Shown: piece by piece, positions 1 through 13,128 of the stretch
Position numbering within the stretch: the stretch's first letter is position 1
Layout: every line of letters begins with the position of its first letter
NCBI GenBank assembly: GCA_017430085.1
Contig: JAFRNR010000023.1
Coordinates: forward strand, 1 to 64,000
Length of the DNA stretch: 64,000 bases
Reading direction: 5' to 3'
DNA from: Lachnospiraceae bacterium
Lineage (GTDB): Bacteria > Bacillota > Clostridia > Lachnospirales > Lachnospiraceae
The notes under the pieces: model-generated
What the model was told of the DNA's origin: nothing
Seen by the model: only the letters and a program-made list of their open reading frames with translations
Databases searched by the model: none
Position numbers and translations under genes: made by a program

Positions 1-20
1 CATATGGTTTCCTTTGTCTG

Positions 21-199
21 CGGGCCGTTGAGACAACGGCCCCTACGGGGTTGTTGGGTTTCTTTTGTCTGCGGGCCGTTGGGACAACGGCCCCTACGGG
101 GTTGTTGGGTTTCCTTTGTCTGCGGGCCGTTGGGACAACGGCCCCTACTAAGTTGTTGGTTTCCTTTGTTTGCCGGGCCGTTGGCACAACGGCCCCTAC
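21..199. repeat. Four-copy array of family B palindromes
   Basis: Four copies of a hairpin with arms GGGCCGTTG and CAACGGCCC, each followed by CCTAC, lie at about 21-47, 72-98, 123-148 and 174-199. They are separated by similar linkers resembling GGTTTCCTTTGTCTG, giving a period near 51 bp. The array sits immediately downstream of the secA stop codon and may act as a transcript end or processing site. The linkers are alike rather than unique, so this is not a CRISPR array. Confidence 0.85.
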
Positions 200-209
200 A
201 ATTATTTCG

Positions 210-2777
210 TTATTGTTTCCGCCCGTGGCACTGTTTGTATTTTTTGCCGCTGCCGCAGGGGCAGGGGTCGTTCGGGTAGATCTTGACGTCGGCGCGCTTG
301 ACGGGGGCTTTGGCGACGGAGTCGTCGCGGTTCGTGCCGATGGCTTTGGCGACCTGTTCGCGCTCCACTTTCTGCTCCTGGCGGATGTGCAGGAGGGCCT
401 GGACCGTGTCTTCCTGGATGCCGGCGGTCATGGCCTCGAACATGTCGAAGCCCTGCATCTTGTATTCCACCACCGGATCTTTCTGGGCGTAGGCCTGCAG
501 GCCGATGCCCTGGCGCAGCTGCTCCATGTCGTCGATGTGGTTCATCCAGCGGCGGTCGACGCAGCGCAGCAGGATCACGCGCTCGATCTCGCGCATCTTC
601 TCGGGATCGCCGATCTCCGCCTCCTTCCGCTCGTACAGCCGCACGGCTTCTTCCTTGATGTACTGCTTCAGGTCGCTCTTATGCCGGAAGTCTGCCACGG
701 TCTGCTCCGTGATCGGCGCGATGGGGACCAGCGGGAGCAGAGCCTGGTTCAGGTCGTCCAGTTCCCACTCGTGCGGGTGGGAATCGTCGGAGATGTAGGT
801 GTCCACGGCGGCGTCGCACACGTCGGCCAGCATCTTCATGATCACGCCGCGCATGTCTTCGCCGTCCAGCACGCGGCGGCGCTCGGCGTAGATGAGTTCG
901 CGCTGCTCGTTCTTGACCTGGTCGAATTCCAGCAGGTTTTTGCGGATGCCGAAGTTGTTGCCTTCGATCCGCTGCTGGGCCCGCTCGATGGCCTTGGACA
1001 GCATTTTGTGCTCGATCGGCTCGTTGTCCGGGACGCGCAGGGAGTTGAACAGGTTCATCATCCGGTCGCCGCCGAACAGACGCATCAGATCGTCCTCCAG
1101 CGAGATGTAGAAGCGGGATTCGCCCGGGTCGCCCTGACGGCCGGCACGGCCGCGCAGCTGGTTGTCGATGCGCCGGGATTCATGGCGCTCGGTGCCCACG
1201 ATCTTCAGGCCTCCGGCCGCTACGGCTTCCTTGTCCAGTTTGATATCGGTACCGCGGCCGGCCATGTTCGTGGCGATGGTGACCGCGCCGTGGACGCCGG
1301 CTTCGGCGATGATGGCGGCTTCCTGCTCATGGTAGCGCGCGTTCAGCACGTTCAGCTTGACGCCCTTCTTCCGCAGCATCGCCGCGATCTCTTCCGAGGC
1401 CTCGATGGTCACGGTGCCGACCAGCACGGGCTGGCCCTTGGCGTGCGCCTCCGATACCGCCTCCACGATGGCGTGCAGTTTTTCGCGCCGGGTCTTGTAG
1501 ACCAGGTCTTCCAGGTCCCTGCGCTGTACCGGGACGTTGGTCGGGATCTCGATGACGTCCATGCCGTAGATATCGCGGAATTCCTTTTCTTCCGTCATCG
1601 CAGTACCGGTCATGCCCGCCTTCTTTTCGTATTTGTTGAAGAAGTTCTGGAAGGTGATGGTGGCGAGGGTCTTGGACTCGCGCTTTACCTTCACGTGCTC
1701 CTTCGCTTCAATGGCCTGGTGCAGGCCGTCGGAATAGCGGCGGCCCGGCAGCACGCGGCCGGTGAATTCGTCGACGATCAGCACTTCGTTGTCCTTGACC
1801 ATGTAGTCCTGGTCGCGGAACATCAGGTAGTGCGCGCGCAGCGCGAGGATGATGTTGTGCTGGATCTCCTGGTTCTCCACATCCGCCAGGTTGTCGATCT
1901 GGAAGAATTTTTCCACGGCTTCGACGCCCTGCGCGGTCAGGTGGACCTGCTTTTCCTTCTCGTTGACGATGAAGTCGCCGGTCTCCTGCTCCTCTTCCTT
2001 CATCAGGATGTCCATCTTGGACAGTTCCTTGGCTTCGCCGCGCTTTAAGCGGGTGGCCAGGTAGTCGCAGGTCTCGTACAGTTTGGTGGAGCGGGTGCCC
2101 TGGCCGGAAATGATCAGAGGGGTGCGGGCTTCGTCGATCAGGATCGAGTCCACTTCGTCGACGATGGCGTAGTGGAGCTTGCGGAGCACGAGCTGCTCTT
2201 TATAGATGACCATGTTGTCGCGCAGGTAGTCGAAACCCAGCTCGTTATTGGTCACGTAGGTGATGTCGCAGCCGTAGGCCTGCTGGCGCTCTTCCGGGGT
2301 CATGCTGTTCAGGACGCAGCCCACGGTGAGGCCCAGGTAGCGGTGGATCTCGCCCATCCACTCCGCGTCACGCTTGGCCAGGTAGTCGTTGACGGTCACC
2401 ACCTGGACGCCTTCGCCGTCCAGCGCGTTCAGGAACGAGGGCAGGGTGGCCACGAGGGTCTTGCCTTCACCGGTCTTCATTTCCGCGATGCGGCCCTGGT
2501 GCAGGATGATGCCGCCCATCAGCTGCACGGGATAATGCTCCAGCCCGATGGCGCGGCGGGCGGCTTCGCGCACCAGCGCGAACGCTTCCACCAGCATGTC
2601 GTCCAGGGATTCGCCGTGGCGGCGGCGGTCCTGCAGTTCCCGGGTCTTCGCCCGCATCTGCTCCTGGCTCATCTCCATCATCTGCGGCCGCAGGGCGATG
2701 ATCTTGTTGACCAGCGGTTTGATGCGGTTGAGCTCCTTTTCGCTGTAGGTGCCGAATATTTTGGTTACTAAACTCAT
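210..2777 (-). CDS. secA: Preprotein translocase subunit SecA
   Basis: ATPase motor that drives unfolded secretory proteins through the SecYEG channel at the inner face of the membrane. The 855 residues contain the Walker A stretch MKTGEGKTL near residue 101, the DEVDSI Walker B region near residue 207, the helicase-like MAGRGTDIK motif, and a C-terminal zinc-binding tail with [17 protein letters not shown]. Length and domain order match full-length bacterial SecA. The ATG at 2777 is preceded by a modest AAGGA. It is the export motor the many secreted proteins of this window would need, including the giant beta-helix proteins at 40-61 kb. metG lies upstream on the same strand with a gap of about 106 bp. 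Confidence 0.98.
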   Translation of the reverse strand: MSLVTKIFGTYSEKELNRIKPLVNKIIALRPQMMEMSQEQMRAKTRELQDRRRHGESLDDMLVEAFALVREAARRAIGLEHYPVQLMGGIILHQGRIAEMKTGEGKTLVATLPSFLNALDGEGVQVVTVNDYLAKRDAEWMGEIHRYLGLTVGCVLNSMTPEERQQAYGCDITYVTNNELGFDYLRDNMVIYKEQLVLRKLHYAIVDEVDSILIDEARTPLIISGQGTRSTKLYETCDYLATRLKRGEAKELSKMDILMKEEEQETGDFIVNEKEKQVHLTAQGVEAVEKFFQIDNLADVENQEIQHNIILALRAHYLMFRDQDYMVKDNEVLIVDEFTGRVLPGRRYSDGLHQAIEAKEHVKVKRESKTLATITFQNFFNKYEKKAGMTGTAMTEEKEFRDIYGMDVIEIPTNVPVQRRDLEDLVYKTRREKLHAIVEAVSEAHAKGQPVLVGTVTIEASEEIAAMLRKKGVKLNVLNARYHEQEAAIIAEAGVHGAVTIATNMAGRGTDIKLDKEAVAAGGLKIVGTERHESRRIDNQLRGRAGRQGDPGESRFYISLEDDLMRLFGGDRMMNLFNSLRVPDNEPIEHKMLSKAIERAQQRIEGNNFGIRKNLLEFDQVKNEQRELIYAERRRVLDGEDMRGVIMKMLADVCDAAVDTYISDDSHPHEWELDDLNQALLPLVPIAPITEQTVADFRHKSDLKQYIKEEAVRLYERKEAEIGDPEKMREIERVILLRCVDRRWMNHIDDMEQLRQGIGLQAYAQKDPVVEYKMQGFDMFEAMTAGIQEDTVQALLHIRQEQKVEREQVAKAIGTNRDDSVAKAPVKRADVKIYPNDPCPCGSGKKYKQCHGRKQ

Positions 2778-2883
2778 GTTGTATTATCCTTTACGGTTTT
2801 TTCACGGGCAGCCGGTGAGCGCTCCTGCGGGAATCCCGCATCGTCATGAACGGGCGGCAGCCTCTGCGGTCATTCTGCGGTGA

Positions 2884-4860
2884 TCACCGGACCTCGGCGC
2901 CGGCGCCGACGGGGCGGCCGACGGTCATCAGGGACAGGTTGCCGTCCGCGTCTTCCGCGGAGAGGAGCATGCCTTCGGAAAGTAGGCCGGCCAGCTTCGC
3001 GGGCTTTAAGTTCACGATGGCCATGACCTGCTTGCCGACCAGTTCTTCGGGCTTGTACCAGGCCTTGATGCCGGAGACGATCTGGCGCTTTTCGCCGCCG
3101 AAGTCGATCTCGAAGCGGAGCAGTTTGCGGGACTTCGGAACTTCCTCGCAGACCAGGACGGTGCCGACGCGGAACTCCAGTTTTTCGAAGTCCTCATACT
3201 CCACTTCCGCCTTATGGGTCAGGGGAGCGGCTTCCTCCGCGGGGGCTTCCGCCTCCGCCGGTGCGGGTTCGAGCGCCGGGGCCGGGAACAGCTCCGCCAC
3301 TTTCTTCATGACCGCGGCGGGATCCAGGCGCGCGAACAGCTGCTCGGGCGCTTCCGTCACTTTGGTTTCAGGCAGCAGGCCGAATTCACCCAGTTTTTCA
3401 AAAGGACGCAGTTCGGTGCCCAGCTGCTTCACGATCTTCTCCGCCGTCTCCGGCAGGAACGGGGCCAGCAGGCTGGCGCCGACCGTCAGGCCTTCGGCCA
3501 GGTGATACAGCACGGAAGCCAGGCGGTCCTGTTTTTCCGGATCCTTTGCCAGCGCCCAGGGCGTCGTTTCGTCGATGTACTTGTTGCAGCGCTTGAACAG
3601 CTCCCAGATATGCGTCAGGGCGTCCGCCACGTGGAGGGTCTCCATGTCCTTCTCCACCTTCGCGGGCGTTTCCTTGGCCAGCGCGATCAGTTCCTCATCC
3701 ACGGGCTCGTGCACGCCGGCCTTCCACACGCGGCCGCCGAAGTACTTGTTGCTCATGGCCACGGTGCGGTTCAAGAGGTTGCCCAGCACGTTGGCCAGGT
3801 CCGTGTTGATGCGCTCGATCAGCAGTTCCCAGGTGATGACGCCGTCGTTGTCGAAAGGCATCTCGTGCAGCACGAAATAGCGCACGGCGTCCAGGCCGAA
3901 CATGTCGATCAGCTGGTCCGCGTACAGGACGTTGCCCTTGGATTTGCTCATCTTGCCGTCGCCCTGCAGCAGCCAGGGATGGCCGAACACCTGCTTCGGC
4001 AGCGGCTCGCCGAGCGCCATCAGGAAAATGGGCCAGTAGATGGTATGGAAGCGGATGATGTCCTTGCCGATGACGTGCACGTCCGCCGGCCAGAACTTCT
4101 TGTACCGTTCGCCGTGCTCCTCTTCCGCATGGTAGCCCAGCGTGGTGATATAGTTGGTCAGCGCGTCCAGCCACACGTACACCACGTGTTTGTCGTCAAA
4201 GCTGACCGGGATGCCCCACTTGAAGGACGTGCGGGACACGCACAGGTCCTGCAGGCCGGGCAGCAGGAAATTGTTCATCATCTCGTTCTTGCGCGCGACG
4301 GGCTGGATGAATTCCGGATGCCCGTTGATGTAGGCGATCAGCCGGTCCGCATACTTGCTCATGCGGAAGAAATACGCTTCCTCCGACGCTTTCTGCACGG
4401 GCCGTCCGCAGTCCGGGCAGCAGCCGTTCTCCAGCTGCGATTCGGTGAAGAAGGATTCGCACGGCGTACAGTACCAGCCTTCGTAGCTGCCCTTGTAGAT
4501 GTCGCCCTGCTCGTACAGTTTTTTGAAGATCTTCTGCACTTCGGCTTCATGGTAATCGTCCGTAGTGCGGACGAAGTAATCGTAGGAGATGTTCAGGGAG
4601 TCCCAGATCCCGCGGATGTCGCCGGCGATCTTGTCCACGAACGCCTTGGGTTCCATGCCGGCGTCCTTGGCCTTCTCCTCGATCTTCTGGCCGTGCTCGT
4701 CCGTGCCGGTCTGGAAGAAGACGTCGTAGCCCTGGGCCCGGCGGAAGCGGGCGATGGCGTCGGTCAGCACGATCTCGTAGCAGTTGCCGATGTGCGGCTT
4801 GCCGGAGGCGTACGCGATGGCGGTGGTAATATAGTAAGGTTTGTCAGGATAAGTCTGCAT
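2884..4860 (-). CDS. metG: Methionyl-tRNA synthetase
   Basis: Charges tRNA-Met with methionine in the cytosol. The 658-residue product starts MQTYPDKPYYITTAIAY and shows the HIGH-type signature KPHIGN, a four-cysteine zinc knuckle (CTPC...CPDC), the KMSKS loop GKMSKSKGN and, after a proline/alanine/glutamate-rich linker, a C-terminal Arc1/EMAP-like tRNA-binding domain (FRVGTVL...IVSGIKAWY). The frame is open further upstream to 4998, but the start at 4860 fits the family N terminus and has AAGGAGA a few bases before it, so the longer version is rejected. Confidence 0.97.
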   Translation of the reverse strand: MQTYPDKPYYITTAIAYASGKPHIGNCYEIVLTDAIARFRRAQGYDVFFQTGTDEHGQKIEEKAKDAGMEPKAFVDKIAGDIRGIWDSLNISYDYFVRTTDDYHEAEVQKIFKKLYEQGDIYKGSYEGWYCTPCESFFTESQLENGCCPDCGRPVQKASEEAYFFRMSKYADRLIAYINGHPEFIQPVARKNEMMNNFLLPGLQDLCVSRTSFKWGIPVSFDDKHVVYVWLDALTNYITTLGYHAEEEHGERYKKFWPADVHVIGKDIIRFHTIYWPIFLMALGEPLPKQVFGHPWLLQGDGKMSKSKGNVLYADQLIDMFGLDAVRYFVLHEMPFDNDGVITWELLIERINTDLANVLGNLLNRTVAMSNKYFGGRVWKAGVHEPVDEELIALAKETPAKVEKDMETLHVADALTHIWELFKRCNKYIDETTPWALAKDPEKQDRLASVLYHLAEGLTVGASLLAPFLPETAEKIVKQLGTELRPFEKLGEFGLLPETKVTEAPEQLFARLDPAAVMKKVAELFPAPALEPAPAEAEAPAEEAAPLTHKAEVEYEDFEKLEFRVGTVLVCEEVPKSRKLLRFEIDFGGEKRQIVSGIKAWYKPEELVGKQVMAIVNLKPAKLAGLLSEGMLLSAEDADGNLSLMTVGRPVGAGAEVR

Positions 4861-5022
4861 ATGGTCTCCTTTTTTCCCTGCCGGACCGCTTCTTGTGCAT
4901 ACACAAAGAAGCCCTGCCGGGCATTTGGGGTAAGTATACCATAAGAATCCGCCTCTTGCAATATCTCCCGCCGCAAAGAATGGCAAAAGCGCGGGCATCC
5001 CGGACAGTTTTCATCATTTTTC

Positions 5023-5050
5023 TTGACTTTTTCCGAAAAAACTTTATCCT
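5023..5050 (+). promoter_or_regulatory. Putative promoter of the small lipoprotein gene
   Basis: TTGACT at 5023-5028 and TATCCT at 5045-5050 are separated by 16 bp, in the intergenic region divergent from metG. The -10 box is weak, so confidence is moderate. Confidence 0.45.
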
Positions 5051-5129
5051 AGAAGAGCGGAAAGAAACCGCCCCCGCACCGCGGGCCGGCGCAGTTCCTT
5101 TTCAGAAGAGAATGCAAGGAGAAAAAAAC

Positions 5130-5672
5130 ATGATGAAAAAAACTGCTGCCCTGCTGTTATGTCTCCTGATGGTCGTTTCCCTGGCCGCGTGTTCGGGCTC
5201 GCCGGCCCCGACCCAGCCGGCCACGACTCCGGCCGCGACCACGGACGCCATAGAGGAACACTTCGACCTGATCCCCTTCGTGAAGGACGGAGAGATCTAT
5301 TTTGACATCCACGTGACGGACGCGATCAAGAACTTTGCGGTCAAGGTCGACGGCCAAGCCGTGGAATCGGGCAAAGGACTTACCTTCACGGACAAGACCC
5401 AGATCACCTTTGAAGGGGAAGCCGATGCGGACAAGTCCCTCGACATGTATGTCATCTTCGGCGTGAAAGACGGCAACTACTACCGTTTCAACCAGTCCAT
5501 CAGCAACGGGATTGACGCCGACCGCGCGATGGAACGGCTCCCCAAGGTGATCTCCGACGTTCTGTCCGGCAACAACAAGATCCTGGTCATCGTCACGGAA
5601 AAGCCCGGGGACTGGGATCACAGCCTCAGTGAGAAGCTGAACGAATTCCTGACTCCGCTGGTGGGCAAATAA
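5130..5672 (+). CDS. Small secreted lipoprotein of unknown function
   Basis: The 180-residue protein starts MMKKTAALLLCLLMV and has a lipobox, LAACSG, so it should be exported, lipidated at the cysteine and held on the outer face of the membrane. A short proline/threonine/alanine linker (residues about 25-45) follows, then an acidic domain of about 130 residues with predicted beta-strand alternation (FDIHVTDAIKNFAVKVDG). I do not recognise this domain. AAGGAG at 5116-5121 fixes the start at 5130 despite an open frame further upstream. It is monocistronic, with its own likely promoter and a strong terminator. Confidence 0.85.
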   Translation: MMKKTAALLLCLLMVVSLAACSGSPAPTQPATTPAATTDAIEEHFDLIPFVKDGEIYFDIHVTDAIKNFAVKVDGQAVESGKGLTFTDKTQITFEGEADADKSLDMYVIFGVKDGNYYRFNQSISNGIDADRAMERLPKVISDVLSGNNKILVIVTEKPGDWDHSLSEKLNEFLTPLVGK

Positions 5673-5692
5673 GCCGCACCCGGACGGTCACG

Positions 5693-5722
5693 GAGGGACG
5701 CCCCGCGCGTCCCTCTTTTTTT
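5693..5722 (+). terminator. Rho-independent terminator after the lipoprotein gene
   Basis: Stem GAGGGACG (5693-5700) pairs with CGTCCCTC (5708-5715) and is followed by a run of Ts. Confidence 0.9.
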
Positions 5723-5735
5723 ATGGCTCCACGTG

Positions 5736-5764
5736 TTGAATTTCCGTTTCGAATCATCTATAAT
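5736..5764 (+). promoter_or_regulatory. Promoter of nifJ
   Basis: TTGAAT at 5736-5741 and TATAAT at 5759-5764 are separated by 17 bp, about 65 bp before the nifJ start and directly after the preceding terminator. Confidence 0.75.
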
Positions 5765-5830
5765 GATTTTTTGATAAGAATTTTCGTGCTTTCCAAAAAT
5801 CTTTTTTGATCGAAAAGGAATCATATCACT

Positions 5831-9364
<3,534 letters not shown>

Positions 9365-9392
9365 AGTCCACGCCAGCTCCGCCGGCACGAAA

Positions 9393-9420
9393 AAAACCGG
9401 AAGATCCGTCTTCCGGTTTT
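9393..9420 (+). terminator. Terminator after nifJ
   Basis: Perfect 12-bp stem AAAACCGGAAGA (9393-9404) and TCTTCCGGTTTT (9409-9420) with a four-base loop. The A-run on the left means it could also work on the other strand. Confidence 0.85.
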
Positions 9421-9463
9421 ATGCAGTATCTTTTTTCAAGCATACTCAAGAGAGGTATCACGC

Positions 9464-10855
9464 ATGGAAGCCCTGACCAAATTCGTCGTCACCATCAACA
9501 GCTATCTTTCCGACTATGTCCTGCTCTTCCTGCTGCTGGGGCTGGGCCTGTGGTTCTCCTTCAAGACAGGCTTCGTCCAGATCCGCTGCTTTAAGGAAGG
9601 GATGAAGCGCTTCTTCGGCGGCCTGTCCCTGCGGGGCGGCGCGCAGAAAAGCGGCATGACGTCCTTCCAGGCCCTGGCGGCGGCCATCGCGGCGCAGGTG
9701 GGCACCGGCAATATCGTGGGCGCGTCCGGCGCCATCCTGACCGGCGGCCCCGGCGCCATCTTCTGGATGTGGATCATCGCCTTCTTCGGCATGGCGACGA
9801 TCTACGCGGAAGCGGTCCTGGCCCAGAAGACGCGGCGCAAGAGCGAAAGCGGCGAGATCCTGGGCGGCCCGGTCTATTACATCACCACGGCATTCAAGGG
9901 CGGTTTCGGCAAATTCCTGGCCGGCTTCTTCGCCATCGCGATCATTCTGGCCCTGGGCTTCTTCGGCTGCATGGTGCAGGCCAACTCCATCGGCTCCACC
10001 TTCCAGTCCGCCTTCGGCGTCCCTTCCTGGATCGTCGGCATCGTGCTGGTCCTGATCTGCGGCTTCATTTTCCTGGGCGGCACCAAGCGGCTCGCGGCCG
10101 TCGTGGAAAAGCTGGTCCCCATCATGGCGGCGGTGTTCCTGCTGGGCGGCCTGATCGTACTGATCATGAACATCTCCAAGCTGCCCACCGGCATCGGCCT
10201 GATCTTCAAATACGCGTTCACGCCGCAGGCCATCATCGGCGGCGCGTTCGGCGCGGCCATCAAAGCGGCCATCACGCAGGGCGCCAAGCGCGGCCTGTTC
10301 TCCAATGAAGCCGGCATGGGCTCCACGCCCCACGCGCACGCCCAGGCCAACGTGGACAACCCTCACCAGCAGGGGACCGTGGCCATGATCGGCGTGTTCA
10401 TCGACACGTTCGTCGTGCTGACTCTGAACGCCCTGGTCATCATCACCACGCTGTATACGCCCGGCGGCATCCTGGCGGACGGCAATATCCCGGAGACCAT
10501 CGGCAAGACCAACCTGGCCCAGACCGCCTTCGGCACCGCGTTCGGCACCGGCTTCGGTTCCGCGTTCGTGGCCATCTGCCTCTTCTGCTTTGCCTTCTCC
10601 ACCATCCTGGGCTGGAACATGTTCGGCAAGATCAACATGATCTATCTGTTCGGCGAAAAGAGCACCATCATCTACACCGCCATCGCGCTGGTCTTCATTT
10701 TCCTGGGCACCGTCGCCTCCAGCGACCTGGTCTGGGAACTGTCCGATATGTTCAACCAGCTGATGGTGCTGCCCAACGCGGTCGCGCTGTTCGCCATGAC
10801 CGGTGCGGTCGGCCTGATCTTCCACACCTACGGGAAGAAGAAAAAAACGCTGTGA
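9464..10855 (+). CDS. Alanine/glycine:cation symporter (AGCS family)
   Basis: Sodium- or proton-coupled importer of alanine or glycine in the cytoplasmic membrane. The 463 residues form about ten hydrophobic segments. They carry the family signature around AAIAAQVGTGNIVGAS (residues about 69-84), the GGPGAIFWMW stretch, and the conserved GAKRGLFSNEAGMGS loop near residue 275. Length is typical. AAGAGAGG lies before the ATG. It stands alone between two terminators. Alanine uptake would suit a bacterium that oxidises pyruvate through PFOR, but that link is inference. Confidence 0.95.
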   Translation: MEALTKFVVTINSYLSDYVLLFLLLGLGLWFSFKTGFVQIRCFKEGMKRFFGGLSLRGGAQKSGMTSFQALAAAIAAQVGTGNIVGASGAILTGGPGAIFWMWIIAFFGMATIYAEAVLAQKTRRKSESGEILGGPVYYITTAFKGGFGKFLAGFFAIAIILALGFFGCMVQANSIGSTFQSAFGVPSWIVGIVLVLICGFIFLGGTKRLAAVVEKLVPIMAAVFLLGGLIVLIMNISKLPTGIGLIFKYAFTPQAIIGGAFGAAIKAAITQGAKRGLFSNEAGMGSTPHAHAQANVDNPHQQGTVAMIGVFIDTFVVLTLNALVIITTLYTPGGILADGNIPETIGKTNLAQTAFGTAFGTGFGSAFVAICLFCFAFSTILGWNMFGKINMIYLFGEKSTIIYTAIALVFIFLGTVASSDLVWELSDMFNQLMVLPNAVALFAMTGAVGLIFHTYGKKKKTL

Positions 10856-10876
10856 CGGGAGACCGTCTCAAAAACC

Positions 10877-10903
10877 GGGTGGGCTGCAAAGCCCGCCCTT
10901 TTT
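10877..10903 (+). terminator. Terminator after the AGCS symporter
   Basis: Stem GGGTGGGCT (10877-10885) with AGCCCGCCC (10890-10898), a GCAA tetraloop and TTTTT. Confidence 0.9.
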
Positions 10904-11041
10904 GTCACCGCAGACAGAATAGCCGGCATGATTTTGCTGCAGGCGCCGTAGACGGGGCCATCTGTTTCGGTGATAATGGATCTGAACAGGGCGGATGAGA
11001 CGCTTATCTGAATCAGATCTTTGGAAAGAGAGGTGCTTTCT

Positions 11042-12217
11042 ATGCTGAAAAAATCTGTCCGGGCCGTCGCTTTCTGTCTGCTGGCGGCAGTCGTGCTGAG
11101 CGGATGTTCCCAGAGTCCCAAGGTCTCGTCCGGGGGCGCTCCCGAAACAGCGGCGACGGCCGCGACGGCTGGACCGGTGACCGAGCCGGCCACGACTGAG
11201 CCCGCCGCGACTGAGCCCGCCGCGACTGAGCCCGCCGTCACTGAGCCTTCGGCCGATCCCGTCATCGAACCCCCGGCCGAGCCCGTCACCGAGCAGCCCG
11301 AACCTGTCACGGAAGTTCCCGAACCGGTCCGCTACGACGAGGCCTCCCGCACCTATCTGGTCACCGGCACGGACGGCTATGAAAGCCTTATCTTCCCTGC
11401 GGCGGACAACCCCGGCCTGCTCCAGGTGGACGACGATGATTTCACCCTCATCGCCGGCGTACAGCTCCTGAGCCGGCACAATATCGATATCCCGGACGGC
11501 CTGCCCGCCTTTATCGCCCGCTGCGGCCAAAGCCTCTCCTTCCTCCGTTCTTACCTGAAAGAAAACGCGGGTGACGCTTACCCGGCGGCGGCGGATCTCC
11601 CCGTCAAATGGCAGTTCAAAAGCACCATACGGGAGGGATTTAAGAAAAACAGCGAGCGGATCGCCGTCGACACCACCAGCATCGACCACCGCGAATTCTA
11701 CTGGCTGACCGCCCTCATGGAAAAAGGCAACACCGGCTGGGAGCAGCTCGGCTACGTCTGGTACCTCGCCACGTGCCTCGATCCTTACTGCGAACTGCAG
11801 CGGATCCCCGTCATCGACCCCGCCTCCGACGTCCTCTACACCCCGGTCTGCGTGCGCGCGGGCCTGGACAGCGGCGTCCTGGCCCCGTCGCAATTCCGCA
11901 CGTTCTATGACGCCGTGGCCCGCTACGCCTTCGAAAACGGCCTCACCCACTGGGGCGCCGTCTGCGAAAGCCTCCCCGTCACCGCCGAGCCCGTGTACAG
12001 CCGCGTCGGCTCCAACAAGGTCAACTCCGGCGACGACGACCTGAGCGCCTTCATGGCCGCCTCCTTCGTCGCCTGGCTCGACGAGCAGCATGGCCCCGCC
12101 CCGCTGGCCCGCTTCGTCTTCGGGCAGAACACGTTCGAGGAAGCCTTCGGCACGGACTACGACACCGCGTTCGGCGCCTGGAAAGAGTGGATCATCGAAC
12201 AGTATCCGCTGCCGTAG
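11042..12217 (+). CDS. Lipoprotein with degenerate peptidase-like tail
   Basis: The 391-residue product starts MLKKSVRAVAFCLLAA with lipobox VLSGCS, so it is a surface lipoprotein. Residues about 35-105 are a low-complexity spacer rich in Glu, Pro, Ala and Thr (TEPAATEPA), encoded by 15-bp tandem repeats. The remaining domain ends with AASFVAWLDEQHG, FVFGQNTFEEAFG and FGAWKEWI, reminiscent of the tail of gluzincin peptidases of the MA-like group (inference). I find no HExxH, so catalysis is doubtful. The start follows GAGAGGTG; an open frame seven codons upstream is less likely. The neighbour at 13.2 kb is another lipoprotein that does have HExxH. Confidence 0.8.
   Translation: MLKKSVRAVAFCLLAAVVLSGCSQSPKVSSGGAPETAATAATAGPVTEPATTEPAATEPAATEPAVTEPSADPVIEPPAEPVTEQPEPVTEVPEPVRYDEASRTYLVTGTDGYESLIFPAADNPGLLQVDDDDFTLIAGVQLLSRHNIDIPDGLPAFIARCGQSLSFLRSYLKENAGDAYPAAADLPVKWQFKSTIREGFKKNSERIAVDTTSIDHREFYWLTALMEKGNTGWEQLGYVWYLATCLDPYCELQRIPVIDPASDVLYTPVCVRAGLDSGVLAPSQFRTFYDAVARYAFENGLTHWGAVCESLPVTAEPVYSRVGSNKVNSGDDDLSAFMAASFVAWLDEQHGPAPLARFVFGQNTFEEAFGTDYDTAFGAWKEWIIEQYPLP
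11195..11239 (+). repeat. 15-bp tandem repeat inside the lipoprotein gene
   Basis: Three units resembling ACTGAGCCCGCCGCG encode Thr-Glu-Pro-Ala-Ala in the spacer between the lipid anchor and the domain. Such a tract can change length by slippage without shifting the frame. Confidence 0.75.
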
Positions 12218-12238
12218 GACAGGGGACGGTTCTTTGTC
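12218..12238 (+). repeat. Family A repeat upstream of RAYT 1
   Basis: GACAGGGGACGGTTCTTTGT followed by C begins two bases after the preceding stop codon. It is one arm of the family A palindrome and has the same orientation as the left arm of the hairpin downstream of the transposase at 13129. Confidence 0.8.
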
Positions 12239-12251
12239 TTCTTTTTTCCTC

Positions 12252-12280
12252 TTGACGCATATCATAAAATAAACTATGCT
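12252..12280 (+). promoter_or_regulatory. Putative promoter of RAYT 1
   Basis: TTGACG (12252-12257) and TATGCT (12275-12280) with a 17-bp spacer, 87 bp upstream of the transposase start. Confidence 0.55.
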
Positions 12281-12366
12281 TATCTGCAGAACAGTATCAC
12301 ACTGTCTGACATAACTCTTTTTTATTCATCTGTCTAATTCCAATAACAAATCCAGAGGTGTTGTTT

Positions 12367-13128
12367 ATGCCAAGAAAAGCCCGAATACTGGGTGAATCCG
12401 GTATTTATCATGTGATGCTTCGCGGAATCAACCGACAACAGATTTTCTATGATGAAGAAGATTACTGCCGCTATATCTCGCTTCTGAAACGGTATAAAGA
12501 AATCTCGCATTTCAGGCTCCACTGCTATTGCCTGATGGGAAATCACATACACCTGCTTCTGGAGACGGGAAATGAGCCGCTGTCCCTGGTTTTCCGGAGG
12601 CTCGGAGCCTCCTTCGTCTATTGGTACAATCAGAAATACGAACGGGTCGGCCATTTGTTTCAGGACCGTTTCAAAAGCGAGGCCGTCGAAAATGACCCCT
12701 ATTATCTGACGGTATTGCGGTATATTCTGCAGAATCCGGTCAAAGCAGGGATCTGTGCGTCTTCGGTGGCATATCCCTATAGCAGTGCACGTGAATACCT
12801 CTTAGGGGCTGAAGGGATCACCGACACCGCATTTGCTTTTTCACTGGCCGGCGAAACTATCCTGCGTGAATTTCTGAACCAGGATAATGAAGATGCCTGT
12901 CTGGATATCACGGAAAAAGGCCATTATAAACTGACCGAACAAGCGTCAATGCGGCTGATAGAAGCCACTCTTGGGAATGGATTCACCTATTCCCGCAAGC
13001 AGATCGATCCGGCAGAATTGTCTCTTCGGATCCGATATTTGTATGATTCGGGGATACCGATCCGGCTTCTCAGTCGGCTGACCGGTATCCCAAAATCGCT
13101 GATTGAAAAGGTGCTGAAGGTCCAATGA
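12367..13128 (+). CDS. REP-associated tyrosine transposase (RAYT 1)
   Basis: Single-strand DNA nuclease of the Y1/HUH superfamily (IS200-like TnpA_REP) that cuts and joins at short palindromes. The 253 residues begin MPRKARILGESGIYHVML. They carry the metal-binding His-x-His in MGNHIHLLL (near residue 60), the HLFQDRFKSEAVEND stretch, and a tyrosine-containing YLTVLRYILQNPVKAG helix. The C-terminal region ends in a helix-turn-helix-like stretch (LLSRLTGIPKSLIEKVL). The start follows GAGGTG; two codons upstream is an alternative ATG. It is bordered by family A repeats on both sides and is visibly more AT-rich than its neighbours, which suggests acquisition. Confidence 0.93.
   Translation: MPRKARILGESGIYHVMLRGINRQQIFYDEEDYCRYISLLKRYKEISHFRLHCYCLMGNHIHLLLETGNEPLSLVFRRLGASFVYWYNQKYERVGHLFQDRFKSEAVENDPYYLTVLRYILQNPVKAGICASSVAYPYSSAREYLLGAEGITDTAFAFSLAGETILREFLNQDNEDACLDITEKGHYKLTEQASMRLIEATLGNGFTYSRKQIDPAELSLRIRYLYDSGIPIRLLSRLTGIPKSLIEKVLKVQ

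Noticed and set aside
21-199. Possible short CRISPR array
   Set aside because: The spacers between palindromes are similar to each other and very short, there is no cas gene, and the same palindrome occurs singly elsewhere in the window.
4861-4998. N-terminal extension of MetG up to 4998
   Set aside because: The extra residues do not resemble MetRS, and the ATG at 4860 has a good ribosome site and the family N terminus.
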